Below are positions 17,848-27,024 of a stretch of DNA of 64,000 nt, piece by piece; positions within the stretch are counted from its first letter, which is position 1; each line of letters begins with the position of its first letter. The DNA comes from Chryseobacterium oncorhynchi. GTDB lineage: Bacteria; Bacteroidota; Bacteroidia; Flavobacteriales; Weeksellaceae. The notes beneath the pieces are model-generated. The model did not search any database. It was not told the origin of the DNA and was given only the letters and a program-made list of their open reading frames with translations. The position numbers and the translations under genes were made by a program. Location: NCBI RefSeq assembly GCF_002899895.1, contig NZ_PPEI02000001.1:1207343-1271342 (forward strand). Direction: 5' to 3'.

Positions 17848-18861
17848 TTAAACTTCTTTCTCGAAGTAAAGTCTGTAGTATTTTCCTTTATCATCTTCAC
17901 CCGTTTCCAGTTTCTGTCTGTCTCCATGGATATAGATGTGGAAATTTTTGTCTAGCTTGATGATACTTTTAAAGTGTCTTTGGGTCTTTTTTACTGCTGC
18001 TTCACTAATTGGGAATTCTTCCGCGATATTCACCTGCATATCCTGTTCGTAATCAGTTTTAAAGTTCACAAAACTTTCAATTACATGCTCGTCTCCCAAT
18101 ACCTCATTGGCAAATTCATCCAGTTTAAACTCTTCTTTTTCCTTAAAGAAATTGATGGATTTATTCAGGAAATCAGCCTGATCAGCCTTTGAAACCTCAA
18201 ATTCCTGCGGCAATTGCTTTGTGATATAATCTTTATATACCATCAATGCTTCCTGAGTATGGAAGTATTCATCGTCACGTTGTTTTACCTTTAAGAAATC
18301 CTCAAACCAATAATACATATCACCGTTTTTGTTGTTGTCTACAACGGAAAGTACATATCCTGTATCTTTATTATTATTGTGGATCAGGGCTGCTTTATCA
18401 ATTTTAGATAAACCAATTCCCATATCTTTTTCTATGTCAAATGTTTCATCCTGAGGATTAATTTTCAGGAATGATTCTCTTTTTTCAGTTTTGAAAATTC
18501 CGATCTTGTCTACTCTATCCGGACGGTCACTTTCATCTTCAAAAAGAACAATGAACAACTCTCCTCCTTGAACTCTTGGGTTTTCAGCAGCTTCGAAAAG
18601 GTGTTTTGCAATGTTTTCAGCTTCCCAAATGAACTTGGACTTATCTTCAAAAATTTCAGATACTGCACTGTAAACCGGATTGTTCACCAGGTACGTATCA
18701 CTGTAAAAATGGAAAGTTTCTTCTGATTTGAAAGAACCTAAAAAGTAATTCTCAAGCATTTCTGCCATCCCCTCTTCAAGCTTCAATTCTTCCTGGGAAA
18801 GTGTTAAAGATTCTCCGTTGATCTTATTTCCGACTCTGTGTACTATTATTTTTGAAAACAT
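17848..18861 (-). CDS. Nucleoid-associated protein (NdpA/YejK family)
   Basis: The 337-residue cytoplasmic protein is of the 37-kDa nucleoid-associated family. Recognisable stretches are the N-terminal IIVHRVGN segment, the GGELFIVLFED strand with IGIFKTEKRESFLK, then GYVLSVVDNN and YYWFEDFLKV, and the C-terminal IYIHGDRQ. The family binds the nucleoid, but its exact function is not settled. It is a single gene convergent with the sdh operon; 198 bp lie between them, holding only the sdh terminator. Confidence 0.85.
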   Translation of the reverse strand: MFSKIIVHRVGNKINGESLTLSQEELKLEEGMAEMLENYFLGSFKSEETFHFYSDTYLVNNPVYSAVSEIFEDKSKFIWEAENIAKHLFEAAENPRVQGGELFIVLFEDESDRPDRVDKIGIFKTEKRESFLKINPQDETFDIEKDMGIGLSKIDKAALIHNNNKDTGYVLSVVDNNKNGDMYYWFEDFLKVKQRDDEYFHTQEALMVYKDYITKQLPQEFEVSKADQADFLNKSINFFKEKEEFKLDEFANEVLGDEHVIESFVNFKTDYEQDMQVNIAEEFPISEAAVKKTQRHFKSIIKLDKNFHIYIHGDRQKLETGEDDKGKYYRLYFEKEV

Positions 18862-19316
18862 CTTCTGAATATTTGGACTGCAAAGATATTCATTCTATTC
18901 TTTATGCGAAACTTAAAAATAGGAATGATTTTGTTTTAGGTTATGCTGAATTTTTGAACCGTAAAAGCCACAAAAGCTATACTTTAAAACACTTTAGCTC
19001 CCTTCAAAAGTTTAAAATAATGCGGCAAAAAGTTCACTAAAGGTGAAAATTTCAGATTTTCAAAACTTAGGTATACTTCTTATACATAAAGCTTTTCACT
19101 TCAAATAACTTAAATGTTATAATCTTTTTGACTTTTGTCTTTTAGTTTACCCTTACATAAAAGGGTTCCTGCTTTCCAATTTGATAAAATCCTTATCATT
19201 TTGAAATGCTTTTGTCATTTTAAAACCTCAAAACAAACAACACAACAATCTAACAATCAATCAACTACAAAATAGACGCATTCAACGGAATACCATTGGC
19301 ATCATCATTTGAAAAA
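18862..19316. other. Intergenic region, 455 bp
   Basis: No credible gene is seen; the one plus-strand open frame overlaps the start of the nucleoid-protein gene and has no family likeness. There is a small hairpin ACCCTT/AAGGGT near 19148-19168. The last 80 bases are rich in AAC/CAA repeats, which looks like an unstructured leader for the small membrane-peptide gene. No clear TAnnTTTG box was found. Confidence 0.4.
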
Positions 19317-19490
19317 ATGGAAAAAATGGACTTGAAAACATTAAACAGAATAGACAAATTAAGAAGACTAAAAAGCAGAGGACCTAAGACTCCTAAATGG
19401 CTAAAGCCTTACCATATGCTTTTTATCGCCTTTTTAACCATTTTCATTTTTGGAGCCATTATAAAGCTACTTGAACAAAACCACATTTAA
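19317..19490 (+). CDS. Small membrane peptide, first copy of duplicated unit
   Basis: This is a 57-residue protein if started at the ATG at 19317 (19326 is a second ATG; an in-frame TTG at 19296 is less likely). A basic N-terminal half (LNRIDKLRRLKSRGPKTPKWLK) precedes one transmembrane helix (MLFIAFLTIFIFGAII) and a short polar tail, which predicts an inner-membrane protein with a positive cytoplasmic side. It lies 11 bp before a small helical protein, and the same order recurs at 19941-20519. No family is recognised. Confidence 0.6.
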   Translation: MEKMDLKTLNRIDKLRRLKSRGPKTPKWLKPYHMLFIAFLTIFIFGAIIKLLEQNHI

Positions 19491-19501
19491 AAAAATATAA
19501 T

Positions 19502-19858
19502 ATGAACTATTTACAGGCCGTGCAGGAAATCATAGAATTGGTTCCTGACTTTGAAACTGAACTTAAAGAGAATAGAAATCCAAATTCGTATAGTGTCATC
19601 AGGGCATTCACTGAGCGTATTAAAAATATGATCCGCCAGAATGACAGTAATCTATTACTCAAAAGCTTACAAAAGATGGACAAAATTTACACTGATGGTG
19701 ATGTTGCCTTAAAAAATGCAATTGAAAATACTTTTATCTATTCTTTAGACAATTTTACAGCTTTTTGCAGCAAGGAAGACCGAAAAATGATATTTAGTCA
19801 TATTTCTTCCAACCTGAAAAGCAGTTATTCAAGACAAATTTACAGCCACGGTATATAA
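19502..19858 (+). CDS. Small helical protein, DUF7674-like (first copy)
   Basis: The 118-residue, all-helical, probably cytoplasmic protein has the core text KMDKIYTDGDVALKNAIENT followed by FIYSLDNF. This is the same pattern as the protein at 20124 (LMDGLYRNGNSYVRTMIEN then FIRSFESF), so the two are paralogues. The pattern of a short linker (GD/GN), then a variable pair and I-E-N-x-F-I-x-S resembles the DUF7674 group, a loose assignment made from memory. Function unknown. It is co-transcribed with the membrane peptide just upstream. Confidence 0.65.
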   Translation: MNYLQAVQEIIELVPDFETELKENRNPNSYSVIRAFTERIKNMIRQNDSNLLLKSLQKMDKIYTDGDVALKNAIENTFIYSLDNFTAFCSKEDRKMIFSHISSNLKSSYSRQIYSHGI

Positions 19859-19940
19859 AGGTTTTATTACATTTTTCACCCGTTTCATTACAAAGTGTTT
19901 AAATTAAACAAAATTAAAAATAACTCACAATCAATAGATT

Positions 19941-20072
19941 ATGAAAAATAAAATCAGAAAAATTTCAGACTGGAAAACCTGGAAAACAACGACTAACAGA
20001 CACAATTCGGAGATATTACTAACTCATATCGCTGTGATCGTTGGTGTATTTATTTTTGCAGCCTGCCTTTAA
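19941..20072 (+). CDS. Small membrane peptide, second copy of duplicated unit
   Basis: This 43-residue open frame was read directly from the sequence. It starts ATGAAAAATAAAATC and encodes a basic N-terminus (KNKIRKISDWKTWKTTTNRH) and one transmembrane helix (ILLTHIAVIVGVFIFAACL) ending at the stop. Its architecture (basic arm, single helix, almost no C-terminal tail) matches the 57-residue peptide at 19317, and it likewise precedes a small helical paralogue. The GTTCGG-type start context is plain; expression is inferred from the repeated arrangement. Confidence 0.55.
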   Translation: MKNKIRKISDWKTWKTTTNRHNSEILLTHIAVIVGVFIFAACL

Positions 20073-20123
20073 ATTTTGGTATACATTTAGCTTCAATAAA
20101 AAGTGTTTGAAAAATTCTTAATT

Positions 20124-20519
20124 ATGATGAAAGTACAAATGCAAACTATTAATCAAAAAATAGCTGTTGAATACTTAAAATTTTTCTATCCGCCACTTCG
20201 CAAGGAAATCATACAGTTATCTGTTCATGATAATTTTGCAGGAATTATGCAGGCAACCGTTAATTATCTAAAAGGACTGTTGCAGGAATCTAAGATCAAC
20301 ATTATTGCCCATCACATCAAACTTATGGACGGACTTTACAGGAATGGAAATTCTTATGTAAGAACCATGATTGAAAATATCTTCATAAGGTCTTTTGAAA
20401 GCTTTAAAAAGCATGCAAAGATTCAACATTGGAAACTTCTTTATCATTATATGCCTGTGAGCTTCCAGATTATTTATAATGAACAGCAGAAGCAGGACCA
20501 GATCTACTTTGGGAAATAA
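20124..20519 (+). CDS. Small helical protein, paralogue of the 19502 protein
   Basis: The protein has 131 residues from the ATG at 20124; a GTG at 20103 would add seven residues. It is helical and basic and aligns with the 19502 protein through its C-terminal two-thirds: MDGLYRNGNSYVRTMIEN with FIRSFESFKKH here, against MDKIYTDGDVALKNAIENT with FIYSLDNFTAF there. No signal peptide or membrane helix is seen. Its function is unknown. With the 43-residue peptide upstream it completes the second copy of the two-gene unit. Confidence 0.65.
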   Translation: MMKVQMQTINQKIAVEYLKFFYPPLRKEIIQLSVHDNFAGIMQATVNYLKGLLQESKINIIAHHIKLMDGLYRNGNSYVRTMIENIFIRSFESFKKHAKIQHWKLLYHYMPVSFQIIYNEQQKQDQIYFGK

Positions 20520-20704
20520 ATAGCTTTTATAGAGGCGAAATCACAAAGAGATAAATGAGCAAGTTGCTTACTTTAGTCTTCCGTAATCTTTACTTAAAGA
20601 GGAAAGAAAGAATATATGTTGCAGCAATTTAAATATTTTGACTTCTTTGTCATTTCGCCTTTTTTGCTTTCCTATTATAAAACCTTACTTTTGCAAAAAA
20701 ACTA

Positions 20705-21298
20705 ATGAAATACTCTTTTTATGCTGTCATGATGTTGTTATCCCTGATCTCATGCGGAAATAATGACAATATAATAGATGATCCAAGACCAATTGATCAT
20801 GAAATCCGGAATTTTGAATTCAGAAATTATACGGTAAAAAACACGGTTTTATATAAAGGATCATCAGGACAAAAGTCGACTCCTGAAGAATCTTATTTGA
20901 AGAGTTACTGGAGTACCTATCAGGTGCCGGCCTGGAAAATCATCAGCCTTGATTTGAAAAACAATTCCATAAAATTGATTTCAGGAAATTCTGCTACTGT
21001 ATCATACAATATCAAAATCGTTAATGATTCTGTATTAATCAATGATAATAGCAATAAGCCCAACTATTTAGGAGATTTCAATAAAAATACCTCAACATTT
21101 ACTCTAAAAAGAACTTTCAGGTATACCAAAAAGGCTCCAAGAGATCACGGTGCATTATTTATTAACCAAAATACAGATTTTGGCATCACTCAATATGAAA
21201 ATGTCTTTGGAACTGTTTTTATTTCTCCCTCTGAAATGACGGAAGCAGATGACACCGTTCTTTGGAGCAATATAGAATATCATTACAAATCACTGTAA
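20705..21298 (+). CDS. Hypothetical lipoprotein
   Basis: The 197-residue lipoprotein has a signal peptide ending SLISC (C17), then a polar linker and a beta-rich domain (VSYNIKIVNDSVLINDN, FTLKRTFRY). Family not recognised; similar beta-rich small lipoproteins are frequent in Flavobacteriia. It is followed by a strong bidirectional terminator and is convergent with the thioredoxin-like gene. Confidence 0.7.
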   Translation: MKYSFYAVMMLLSLISCGNNDNIIDDPRPIDHEIRNFEFRNYTVKNTVLYKGSSGQKSTPEESYLKSYWSTYQVPAWKIISLDLKNNSIKLISGNSATVSYNIKIVNDSVLINDNSNKPNYLGDFNKNTSTFTLKRTFRYTKKAPRDHGALFINQNTDFGITQYENVFGTVFISPSEMTEADDTVLWSNIEYHYKSL

Positions 21299-21314
21299 AT
21301 TAAAATTTTGTTAG

Positions 21315-21357
21315 AAAAAAACTCCCCAAACAGATTTTGTTTGGGGAGTTTTTTTAT
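21315..21357. terminator. Strong bidirectional terminator
   Basis: AAACTCCCCAAAC pairs with GTTTGGGGAGTTT around AGATTT (about 21319-21352), flanked by A on the left and T on the right, so it can serve both the lipoprotein gene and the convergent thioredoxin-like gene. Confidence 0.9.
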
Positions 21358-21401
21358 TTCAATTGATTCAATAATGTTTCTTCAAAAACTAAAATCGGAT
21401 T

Positions 21402-21914
21402 TTACTTTTTCACGAATACATTTTCAATAACCTGTAGTTCTTCTTTTTTCAGTTTTGAGGTTTTCTCCAGCTTTGCAATAAAAGTGGCTACTTCTTCAGG
21501 AGTTGATGGTGAACCCAGATTTTCTCCCTTAGCATTAAATGAATCTGCTAATACTTCTCCTTTTGGATTTAGGATTAGCCAAAAAGGAAGTCCTGCATTT
21601 TCTCCTTTATATTTATTCATTAGTTCCTGCCCGCCGGGGTTTTCAAGGGTTTTCTTTTCACCTCTTTCCTGAACGTCTACGTAAGCCGTAACAAACTTCT
21701 TATCAAAAAGAGGTTTGGTTTCCGGAAGATTCATATTCTTTTCCATCATCTTGCACCATTTGCACCATGAAGCATGAAACATTAACAGAACATTTTTCTT
21801 ACCCGCTTTAGCTTCTGTAAGCGCCTTATTTAATACTACATCTGCTTTTTCCTGTGCTGTTCCTAACTGAAATAACAGTAAGGCAACCACCACAATAATC
21901 TTAGAATATTTCAT
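21402..21914 (-). CDS. Exported thioredoxin-like protein
   Basis: This 170-residue periplasmic thioredoxin-fold protein has a signal peptide (ends GTAQ) and the redox motif C51-K-W-C54 in FHASWCKWCKMM. The GLPFW segment holds the cis-proline expected opposite the active site. The spacing and the K between the cysteines resemble the DUF255/thioredoxin-7 type rather than classical TrxA. A disulfide-reducing or disulfide-shuffling role in the cell envelope is likely; the partner protein is unknown. It is a single gene. Confidence 0.87.
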   Translation of the reverse strand: MKYSKIIVVVALLLFQLGTAQEKADVVLNKALTEAKAGKKNVLLMFHASWCKWCKMMEKNMNLPETKPLFDKKFVTAYVDVQERGEKKTLENPGGQELMNKYKGENAGLPFWLILNPKGEVLADSFNAKGENLGSPSTPEEVATFIAKLEKTSKLKKEELQVIENVFVKK

Positions 21915-22092
21915 TGAATTTTATTTTATGCTATACGAATGTAGGAATTTTACAAGAAAAAAGATTATTCATTTATTTTAATTATTTTTAAATAGTAATG
22001 AATATAGAACGGAAAACTATATCCCTAGAATCAGGGGTTCTCTTCAATACGGGAAATTAATTACTTTTACATTCTATTAAAATAATACAGGA

Positions 22093-22815
22093 ATGAAGAA
22101 GATTGGAATGTCAGTCATTATAGCCTTGTCTTCCATGTTGAGTGCACAGACTAAACAACAGGTTGATGCTTTCTATGGGGCCATCAGCAGTAATGATTTA
22201 TCATTGGTAAAAAAACTAACGGAGCAGGGATATCCTATTAAAGCCGTTCTTTCGGATCAGATTTTACCAGTAAAGGCCGCAATCTGGAAGAAAAACCTGC
22301 CCATGGTAGAATACATGGTGAATAAGGGGGCTAATATCACGGCAGACAAAACCCTGATTGATACAGCCATTGAATATGGAAGTCCGGAAATTACACATTA
22401 TCTTTTCGGAAAGGGTATCTATGCTCAAAATGCATTGTATACTGCTATTTTTTATGAAAATTTTGAAATTGCAAAGGAGCTGTATGTCAACTATCAGCCT
22501 CAGAAAATTGAAAGAGAGGACTTTGGAAAGCTTCTATTGTTATCCGTAAAGAACAATGATCTGGAGTTTATAAAGAAGATTGCTCTGAAAGGCAAAGATT
22601 CTCCCATGAATTATTTTGATGATGATGGATACAATGCATTGCTTTATGCTGTAGAAAAGAATCATACAGACATTGCGAAATATCTTTTATCTCAGGGAGC
22701 TGATAAAAAATCCAGAATTACCTTTGAAACAGACAACGGAATTGTTTCAGGAAAAACAGCTCTACAGTTTGCAAAAGCCAATAAAAACACAGAGCTTCTC
22801 AAGCTTTTAAAATAA
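22093..22815 (+). CDS. Exported ankyrin-repeat protein
   Basis: The 240-residue protein has a signal peptide (ends MLSAQ) followed by about five ankyrin-like repeats. The clearest are the last ones, DGYNALLYAVEKNHTDIAKYLLSQGAD and the segment GKTALQFAKANKNTELLKLL, and earlier KAAIWKKNLPMVEYMVNKGAN. Ankyrin repeats mediate protein binding; in the periplasm such proteins are often partners or inhibitors of a neighbour's product. The next gene (a beta-propeller lipoprotein) begins 20 bp downstream, so the two probably work together. Confidence 0.82.
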   Translation: MKKIGMSVIIALSSMLSAQTKQQVDAFYGAISSNDLSLVKKLTEQGYPIKAVLSDQILPVKAAIWKKNLPMVEYMVNKGANITADKTLIDTAIEYGSPEITHYLFGKGIYAQNALYTAIFYENFEIAKELYVNYQPQKIEREDFGKLLLLSVKNNDLEFIKKIALKGKDSPMNYFDDDGYNALLYAVEKNHTDIAKYLLSQGADKKSRITFETDNGIVSGKTALQFAKANKNTELLKLLK

Positions 22816-22835
22816 ACACATCCACCATTATCACC

Positions 22836-24131
22836 ATGAAAAAACTAATATTCCTTATATCGGCTTCATTTTTTTTAAGTTGTAATAAGTCCTCAAAAAC
22901 AGAATCCAGCAAAGTAAATCATGCAACTCTGTTGGTAGCTACTGAAGGCCATATCTTTAACTTTAATCTTGATGAAAATAAAATTGTCTGGCAATATAAA
23001 AGTGCCATAGACAGTGCCGGTAACAGAAATATTTTTGCACTGGATGGACAGAATATTTTCATGCCTTTTGAAAGTGGAAAGCTTATTAATTTTGACATTA
23101 ATACCGGTAAAATCATCTGGCAGCAACAGATCTATGGTAATGGAGACCAACCAATGGACATGAGTAATGATGAGAATGAAGAAGCAAAAAGGCTAAGCTC
23201 AAAGATGCCTTTATTTATGGCGAAACCCTTGGTAGACGGGCAAAATATTCTAATGGCATCAACAGGTCAACCCTCAGAAATAAACCGTGCTTGGCTCTAT
23301 AATTTTAACAGGGCTGATGGTACAAAAAACTGGCTTAGTGAACTGCCAACGATATATAATTACTTTGCTCCTGTAAAATACCGTAATTCCTATTTTGTAA
23401 ATTCGGCTGTTTTTCTGGAAAAATTGAGTGCCCAAAATGGTGTAAATACTTCATACGGAATGTTCGACGGAGATGTGGAAATTGCAGGACAACCCTTACA
23501 GCATAACGAAGTCAACCAATTTGAGCGTCCTATTTACAACCAGATGTACACTGATGGCAATACTCTTTTCATTGGAAGTGAAACAGGAACTATCTATGCA
23601 CTGAATCTTGATGAAGACGGCAATCTTCCTAATGGAGATATCTCTGATCCTAATAATACTTTCATTAAAAATCCTAAAGTGTTTAAGTGGATTTATAAAA
23701 ATGACAAACTTGTTGCTAAAAGAAGTCATATCCTCTTTTTTGAGAATGGCACTTTATACACTGAAATGAGAATATCTTCTAACAACGAATCGAATCTTCT
23801 TGCCATTAATGCGGAAGATGGAAATCTGGAATGGAGACAAATTCTGCCACCCGATGTTTTAAACTGGACTATTAGCAATGGAAAAATCATTGGTAATAAT
23901 GCTAATACTCTTTTTTATATAGACACGAACGGAAAAAATTTCACCAGTGCCAAAATTAAAGACAAACCTCTTTCCGGGATTGAATCTATAGACGCCACTC
24001 ATTTTGTATATGTTACCCAAAAAGGGATTGAAATTTTTGATACTCAAACCCAAACAGCCAGATTAGCCATCGCAAAAACATTCAATGACAATGAACACAA
24101 CAACCTACAAATCAAATATATTTCAAAATAA
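22836..24131 (+). CDS. PQQ-like beta-propeller lipoprotein
   Basis: The 431-residue lipoprotein has a signal ending FFLSC (C16). The body shows repeated strands with the W-x-x-x motif of PQQ-like propellers (KIVWQYKSA, KIIWQQQI, NLEWRQILPP) and repeated GxIxxxNLD text (HIFNFNLDENK, TIYALNLDEDG, KLINFDINTGK). It resembles BamB-type scaffold propellers in fold only; the sequence does not show enzyme residues. It lies 20 bp behind the ankyrin protein in the same direction. Its function is unknown, probably envelope-located. Confidence 0.78.
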   Translation: MKKLIFLISASFFLSCNKSSKTESSKVNHATLLVATEGHIFNFNLDENKIVWQYKSAIDSAGNRNIFALDGQNIFMPFESGKLINFDINTGKIIWQQQIYGNGDQPMDMSNDENEEAKRLSSKMPLFMAKPLVDGQNILMASTGQPSEINRAWLYNFNRADGTKNWLSELPTIYNYFAPVKYRNSYFVNSAVFLEKLSAQNGVNTSYGMFDGDVEIAGQPLQHNEVNQFERPIYNQMYTDGNTLFIGSETGTIYALNLDEDGNLPNGDISDPNNTFIKNPKVFKWIYKNDKLVAKRSHILFFENGTLYTEMRISSNNESNLLAINAEDGNLEWRQILPPDVLNWTISNGKIIGNNANTLFYIDTNGKNFTSAKIKDKPLSGIESIDATHFVYVTQKGIEIFDTQTQTARLAIAKTFNDNEHNNLQIKYISK

Positions 24132-24217
24132 ATAAAGGCTCATAAAACATACTCTTGAAAAGTATGAGATATATAATTGACAAGACACTCCATTATTTAG
24201 GTTTTATGCCGTAAAAG

Positions 24218-24499
24218 ATGAAAACAGTTATTAAATATACATTCGTCAGATTTATCATTCTGGCCATTCCTTACTTTGCATGGTTTGCCTTATTTGCTGA
24301 GGCTGGTTATCACCGTCAAACGTATGATTTGGACCTACTGCCGCTGTATGTATTTTTCTTTTTGGGTGGATTGATAGGTATTGAAACCCTTTTTCGTATC
24401 TACAGGAAAGAAAAGGCAAAATATTTATCTAACATTTTACTTTTGATATTTTTTATTTTGTTGTATTTTGTTTTACCGCACAGAGATAATTTTAATTAA
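24218..24499 (+). CDS. Small three-helix membrane protein
   Basis: The 93-residue protein has three predicted membrane helices (FVRFIILAIPYFAWFALF, LPLYVFFFLGGLIGIETLF, LLLIFFILLYFVL) and a basic loop between the second and third (RIYRKEKAKY). No recognised family. It sits in the block of unrecognised envelope proteins at 22093-28392. Confidence 0.6.
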   Translation: MKTVIKYTFVRFIILAIPYFAWFALFAEAGYHRQTYDLDLLPLYVFFFLGGLIGIETLFRIYRKEKAKYLSNILLLIFFILLYFVLPHRDNFN

Positions 24500-24580
24500 A
24501 TAAAAATACCTCTTTTCTTGTCAAACCATGTATTGAATCCCACTTGAAAAAAGCTTAAAAACTAAAAACCTACAAATAAG

Positions 24581-25606
24581 ATGAAACTAAATATTAAAAA
24601 AAAATACATTATACTCTGGTGTGTCATCATCATTGCTGTTATCATCCTGCCCGATATCAAAATGTATTATCAACAGTACAAACTTAGATCTGAAAAACTG
24701 CCGGAAAAATTTCTGTCCTACTCTACACTAGACAGCCTGAAAGATCATGATTATGAAGTATTGAAAATATACGGAGGCTTTAATGAACCTGTACTTCAGG
24801 GAAACGACAGTACAATTATCATCATTTCCGGAAGTAGAAAAGAATCAAAAGACGGCGGCGATGATATCGTAAATAAATGGTATAAAATAAATCTGAACGG
24901 TCAGATAACAGATTCTCTGCAATACAGTTACAAGAGTCTAAACTCTACACATAGCTATCAGACTTTCAACGATTATATTGTAGATGTGGATCAAAACACC
25001 TACTCTAACTGGATTAAAGATGGGGATACCATTCATTATCCCTATAAAAATATTACTGACAATAAAATCTTTTCCGTTTCTGAAGCACAAAAAATCATTG
25101 CCGATAAGGAATATATGTACGATGATATCATTCATTCCGATACGACTGATAATGATTACAAATACAAATTAGTTGTATTTAAGGATAATGTCTGGAATTA
25201 TTTTTATACTGAAAAGAGCTGGACAGATTATCCTACATACAAAACCAATAAAAAATCAATTCAATACGATACATCTACCTATACCATAGATACTCAAGCA
25301 AATGTCATTAAACGAGACTATGTTCACAAAGAAAAATGGGCTGCCCGTTCTTTTTGGAATCTGAATAATTTTAGCTGGGGATCAGGAAATGGTTCTGGTG
25401 GTGACGGCTGGACCGGTACAAGTTATTTTTCGATTAAAATGCCAAAAAAAATGCTGCATTACAAGCAGCATGTTTCTATAGATTATCCTGATGGAAACTT
25501 AAGAGATCCTTTTTCTTATTTTATTTACCAACCAAAAAACGGAGCTTACCTGTTATTGATTGATACCCAAAATCAAGTCTATTATCTGATAAGACCTAGG
25601 AAGTAA
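24581..25606 (+). CDS. Hypothetical membrane-anchored periplasmic protein
   Basis: This 341-residue protein has one N-terminal membrane helix (YIILWCVIIIAVIILPDI) and a large polar domain rich in Tyr, Asp and Thr, predicted to lie outside the inner membrane. Near residues 262-285 is a Gly/Ser/Trp-rich loop (FSWGSGNGSGGDGWTG). I recognise no family. It follows the small membrane protein by 81 bp and is convergent with the next gene. Confidence 0.65.
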   Translation: MKLNIKKKYIILWCVIIIAVIILPDIKMYYQQYKLRSEKLPEKFLSYSTLDSLKDHDYEVLKIYGGFNEPVLQGNDSTIIIISGSRKESKDGGDDIVNKWYKINLNGQITDSLQYSYKSLNSTHSYQTFNDYIVDVDQNTYSNWIKDGDTIHYPYKNITDNKIFSVSEAQKIIADKEYMYDDIIHSDTTDNDYKYKLVVFKDNVWNYFYTEKSWTDYPTYKTNKKSIQYDTSTYTIDTQANVIKRDYVHKEKWAARSFWNLNNFSWGSGNGSGGDGWTGTSYFSIKMPKKMLHYKQHVSIDYPDGNLRDPFSYFIYQPKNGAYLLLIDTQNQVYYLIRPRK

Positions 25607-25626
25607 AAGTTTAATATTCTAATCAA

Positions 25627-26121
25627 TTATGGCACTGTTTCTACTCCTGAAAACTTAAGAATACCCTTTTCATCTTTCAACCAAAAGACAAACTGTGCTC
25701 CTTCATGTCCATCGCCAAATTCATTGGGCCGATGAGTGGTATACAGTACAATATAATCTCTATCACTAAATGAAGGGTCATCCTTGTCAATAGCAAACTT
25801 AATTTCATTACGTTTTAATCTTTCCAGCAAGTCTTTATTAAAAATATTGTCAATATGCTTACTGTAAAAAGCTTTTTTATTCACAAAGGCATTTTTCTCC
25901 GGCGCGGTTTCAAAACATAAATAGCAATACACCTTTTGAGTGGTCAGTTCATTCAATGTTTCATAATCCTTTTGAGATATCAAAGTAATTATCTTTTGGG
26001 TAAATTGTTCTGCCTTAGTCTCTAGTTTCTGTTTATCCTTTGATATATTTTGTCCGAAAGAAACCAGCGGTATGCATATGGCAAGGAGTAATGCTATGTA
26101 TTTTGTAAAATTTACTTTCAT
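25627..26121 (-). CDS. Hypothetical exported protein
   Basis: The 164-residue protein has a signal peptide ending VSFGQ. A helical segment with QKLETKAEQFTQKIITLISQ is followed by an alpha+beta domain containing YCYLCFET and a strand-rich end (DYIVLYTTHRPNE, GAQFVFWLKDEKG). The layout of a helix then a curved sheet resembles the NTF2-like/DUF4878 type, but this is only a shape argument. It stands in a set of four minus-strand exported genes. Confidence 0.65.
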   Translation of the reverse strand: MKVNFTKYIALLLAICIPLVSFGQNISKDKQKLETKAEQFTQKIITLISQKDYETLNELTTQKVYCYLCFETAPEKNAFVNKKAFYSKHIDNIFNKDLLERLKRNEIKFAIDKDDPSFSDRDYIVLYTTHRPNEFGDGHEGAQFVFWLKDEKGILKFSGVETVP

Positions 26122-26218
26122 AGTAATCCATTTGGTTTGTGAGATTGGTCGTTTTATGACTTTAGCGATAAAAATAGGTCAAAAGCCTTTTGTTTCTGTA
26201 TATTCTTTTTCTAGTATT

Positions 26219-26872
26219 TTAGCAAGGAAACCACCAATGTAAAGAATATATTCTGTTGTTTTTAAAAAATATATTAATATGACCATCAGAAACTCCTTCC
26301 TTATCTTCTCTTAGCGTAATGGCCTGAAGTGTTCCTTCACCATCAACATCCAGATTCCCTATGTTTCTGATTGCATTTGGAAATACCTGTTTAAGATCAT
26401 TAATGGTGGACTTGGAATCTATTTTTATTCCCTTATACAGAATATAGTTTCCGTTGATAAATCTAAACTCGTCTACAGCTACTTTCTGGCCGCTGTTTTC
26501 AAAGCGTGATCCACTCTTATACAGATATTTATCATTCATTCCATTACCATCCGGAGTCTCAAAAATATAAGTACAGGGCTGTTCCTCTGACAATAATCTT
26601 GTACTGTCTGCTTTTCCGAATACTTTTCCAAAGTCATTAAGGCTAAAAAACCTTTTCAGTTTACCATTAAATCTTATATCTTCCTCCAGCATTACTTCGT
26701 CCAGAGTATCTTTTTTAATTTCTGCAGCTTTGGAAATATTTTGAATGGTTGAATCGGTTTTAACTTCGTTTTTCTGTATCTCCTTTTGTGTTAACGGATC
26801 CTTTTTGCTCTCCTTTTTTTGATTACAGGATTGGAATAAAATAATAACCAGTACCGGCAAAAAATATTTCAT
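26219..26872 (-). CDS. Hypothetical lipoprotein
   Basis: The 217-residue lipoprotein has a signal peptide ending LFQSC (C16) and a long charged linker to about residue 75. The folded domain begins near FSLNDFGKVFGKADS and ends with the aromatic SLHWWFPC. Pairs such as KIDSKSTINDLKQVFPNA suggest a domain that binds a partner or ligand, but no family is recognised. Confidence 0.68.
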   Translation of the reverse strand: MKYFLPVLVIILFQSCNQKKESKKDPLTQKEIQKNEVKTDSTIQNISKAAEIKKDTLDEVMLEEDIRFNGKLKRFFSLNDFGKVFGKADSTRLLSEEQPCTYIFETPDGNGMNDKYLYKSGSRFENSGQKVAVDEFRFINGNYILYKGIKIDSKSTINDLKQVFPNAIRNIGNLDVDGEGTLQAITLREDKEGVSDGHINIFFKNNRIYSLHWWFPC

Positions 26873-27024
26873 ATATTAGTTTTGTTCGTTGATATAAATA
26901 GGGTGTTTAAGAATACAGCAGTCATACTTAATGGAGCAATACTGTACATATTGACTGTTGTGAGATTTTTAGATCTTGCAATAAAACAGAATCTCACAAA
27001 GCGTTGCTCATTGCTCCTTGAGTA

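Noticed and set aside
18852-19040. Small plus-strand open frame upstream of the small membrane-peptide gene
   Set aside because: It overlaps the start region of the nucleoid-protein gene and shows no start context or family likeness.
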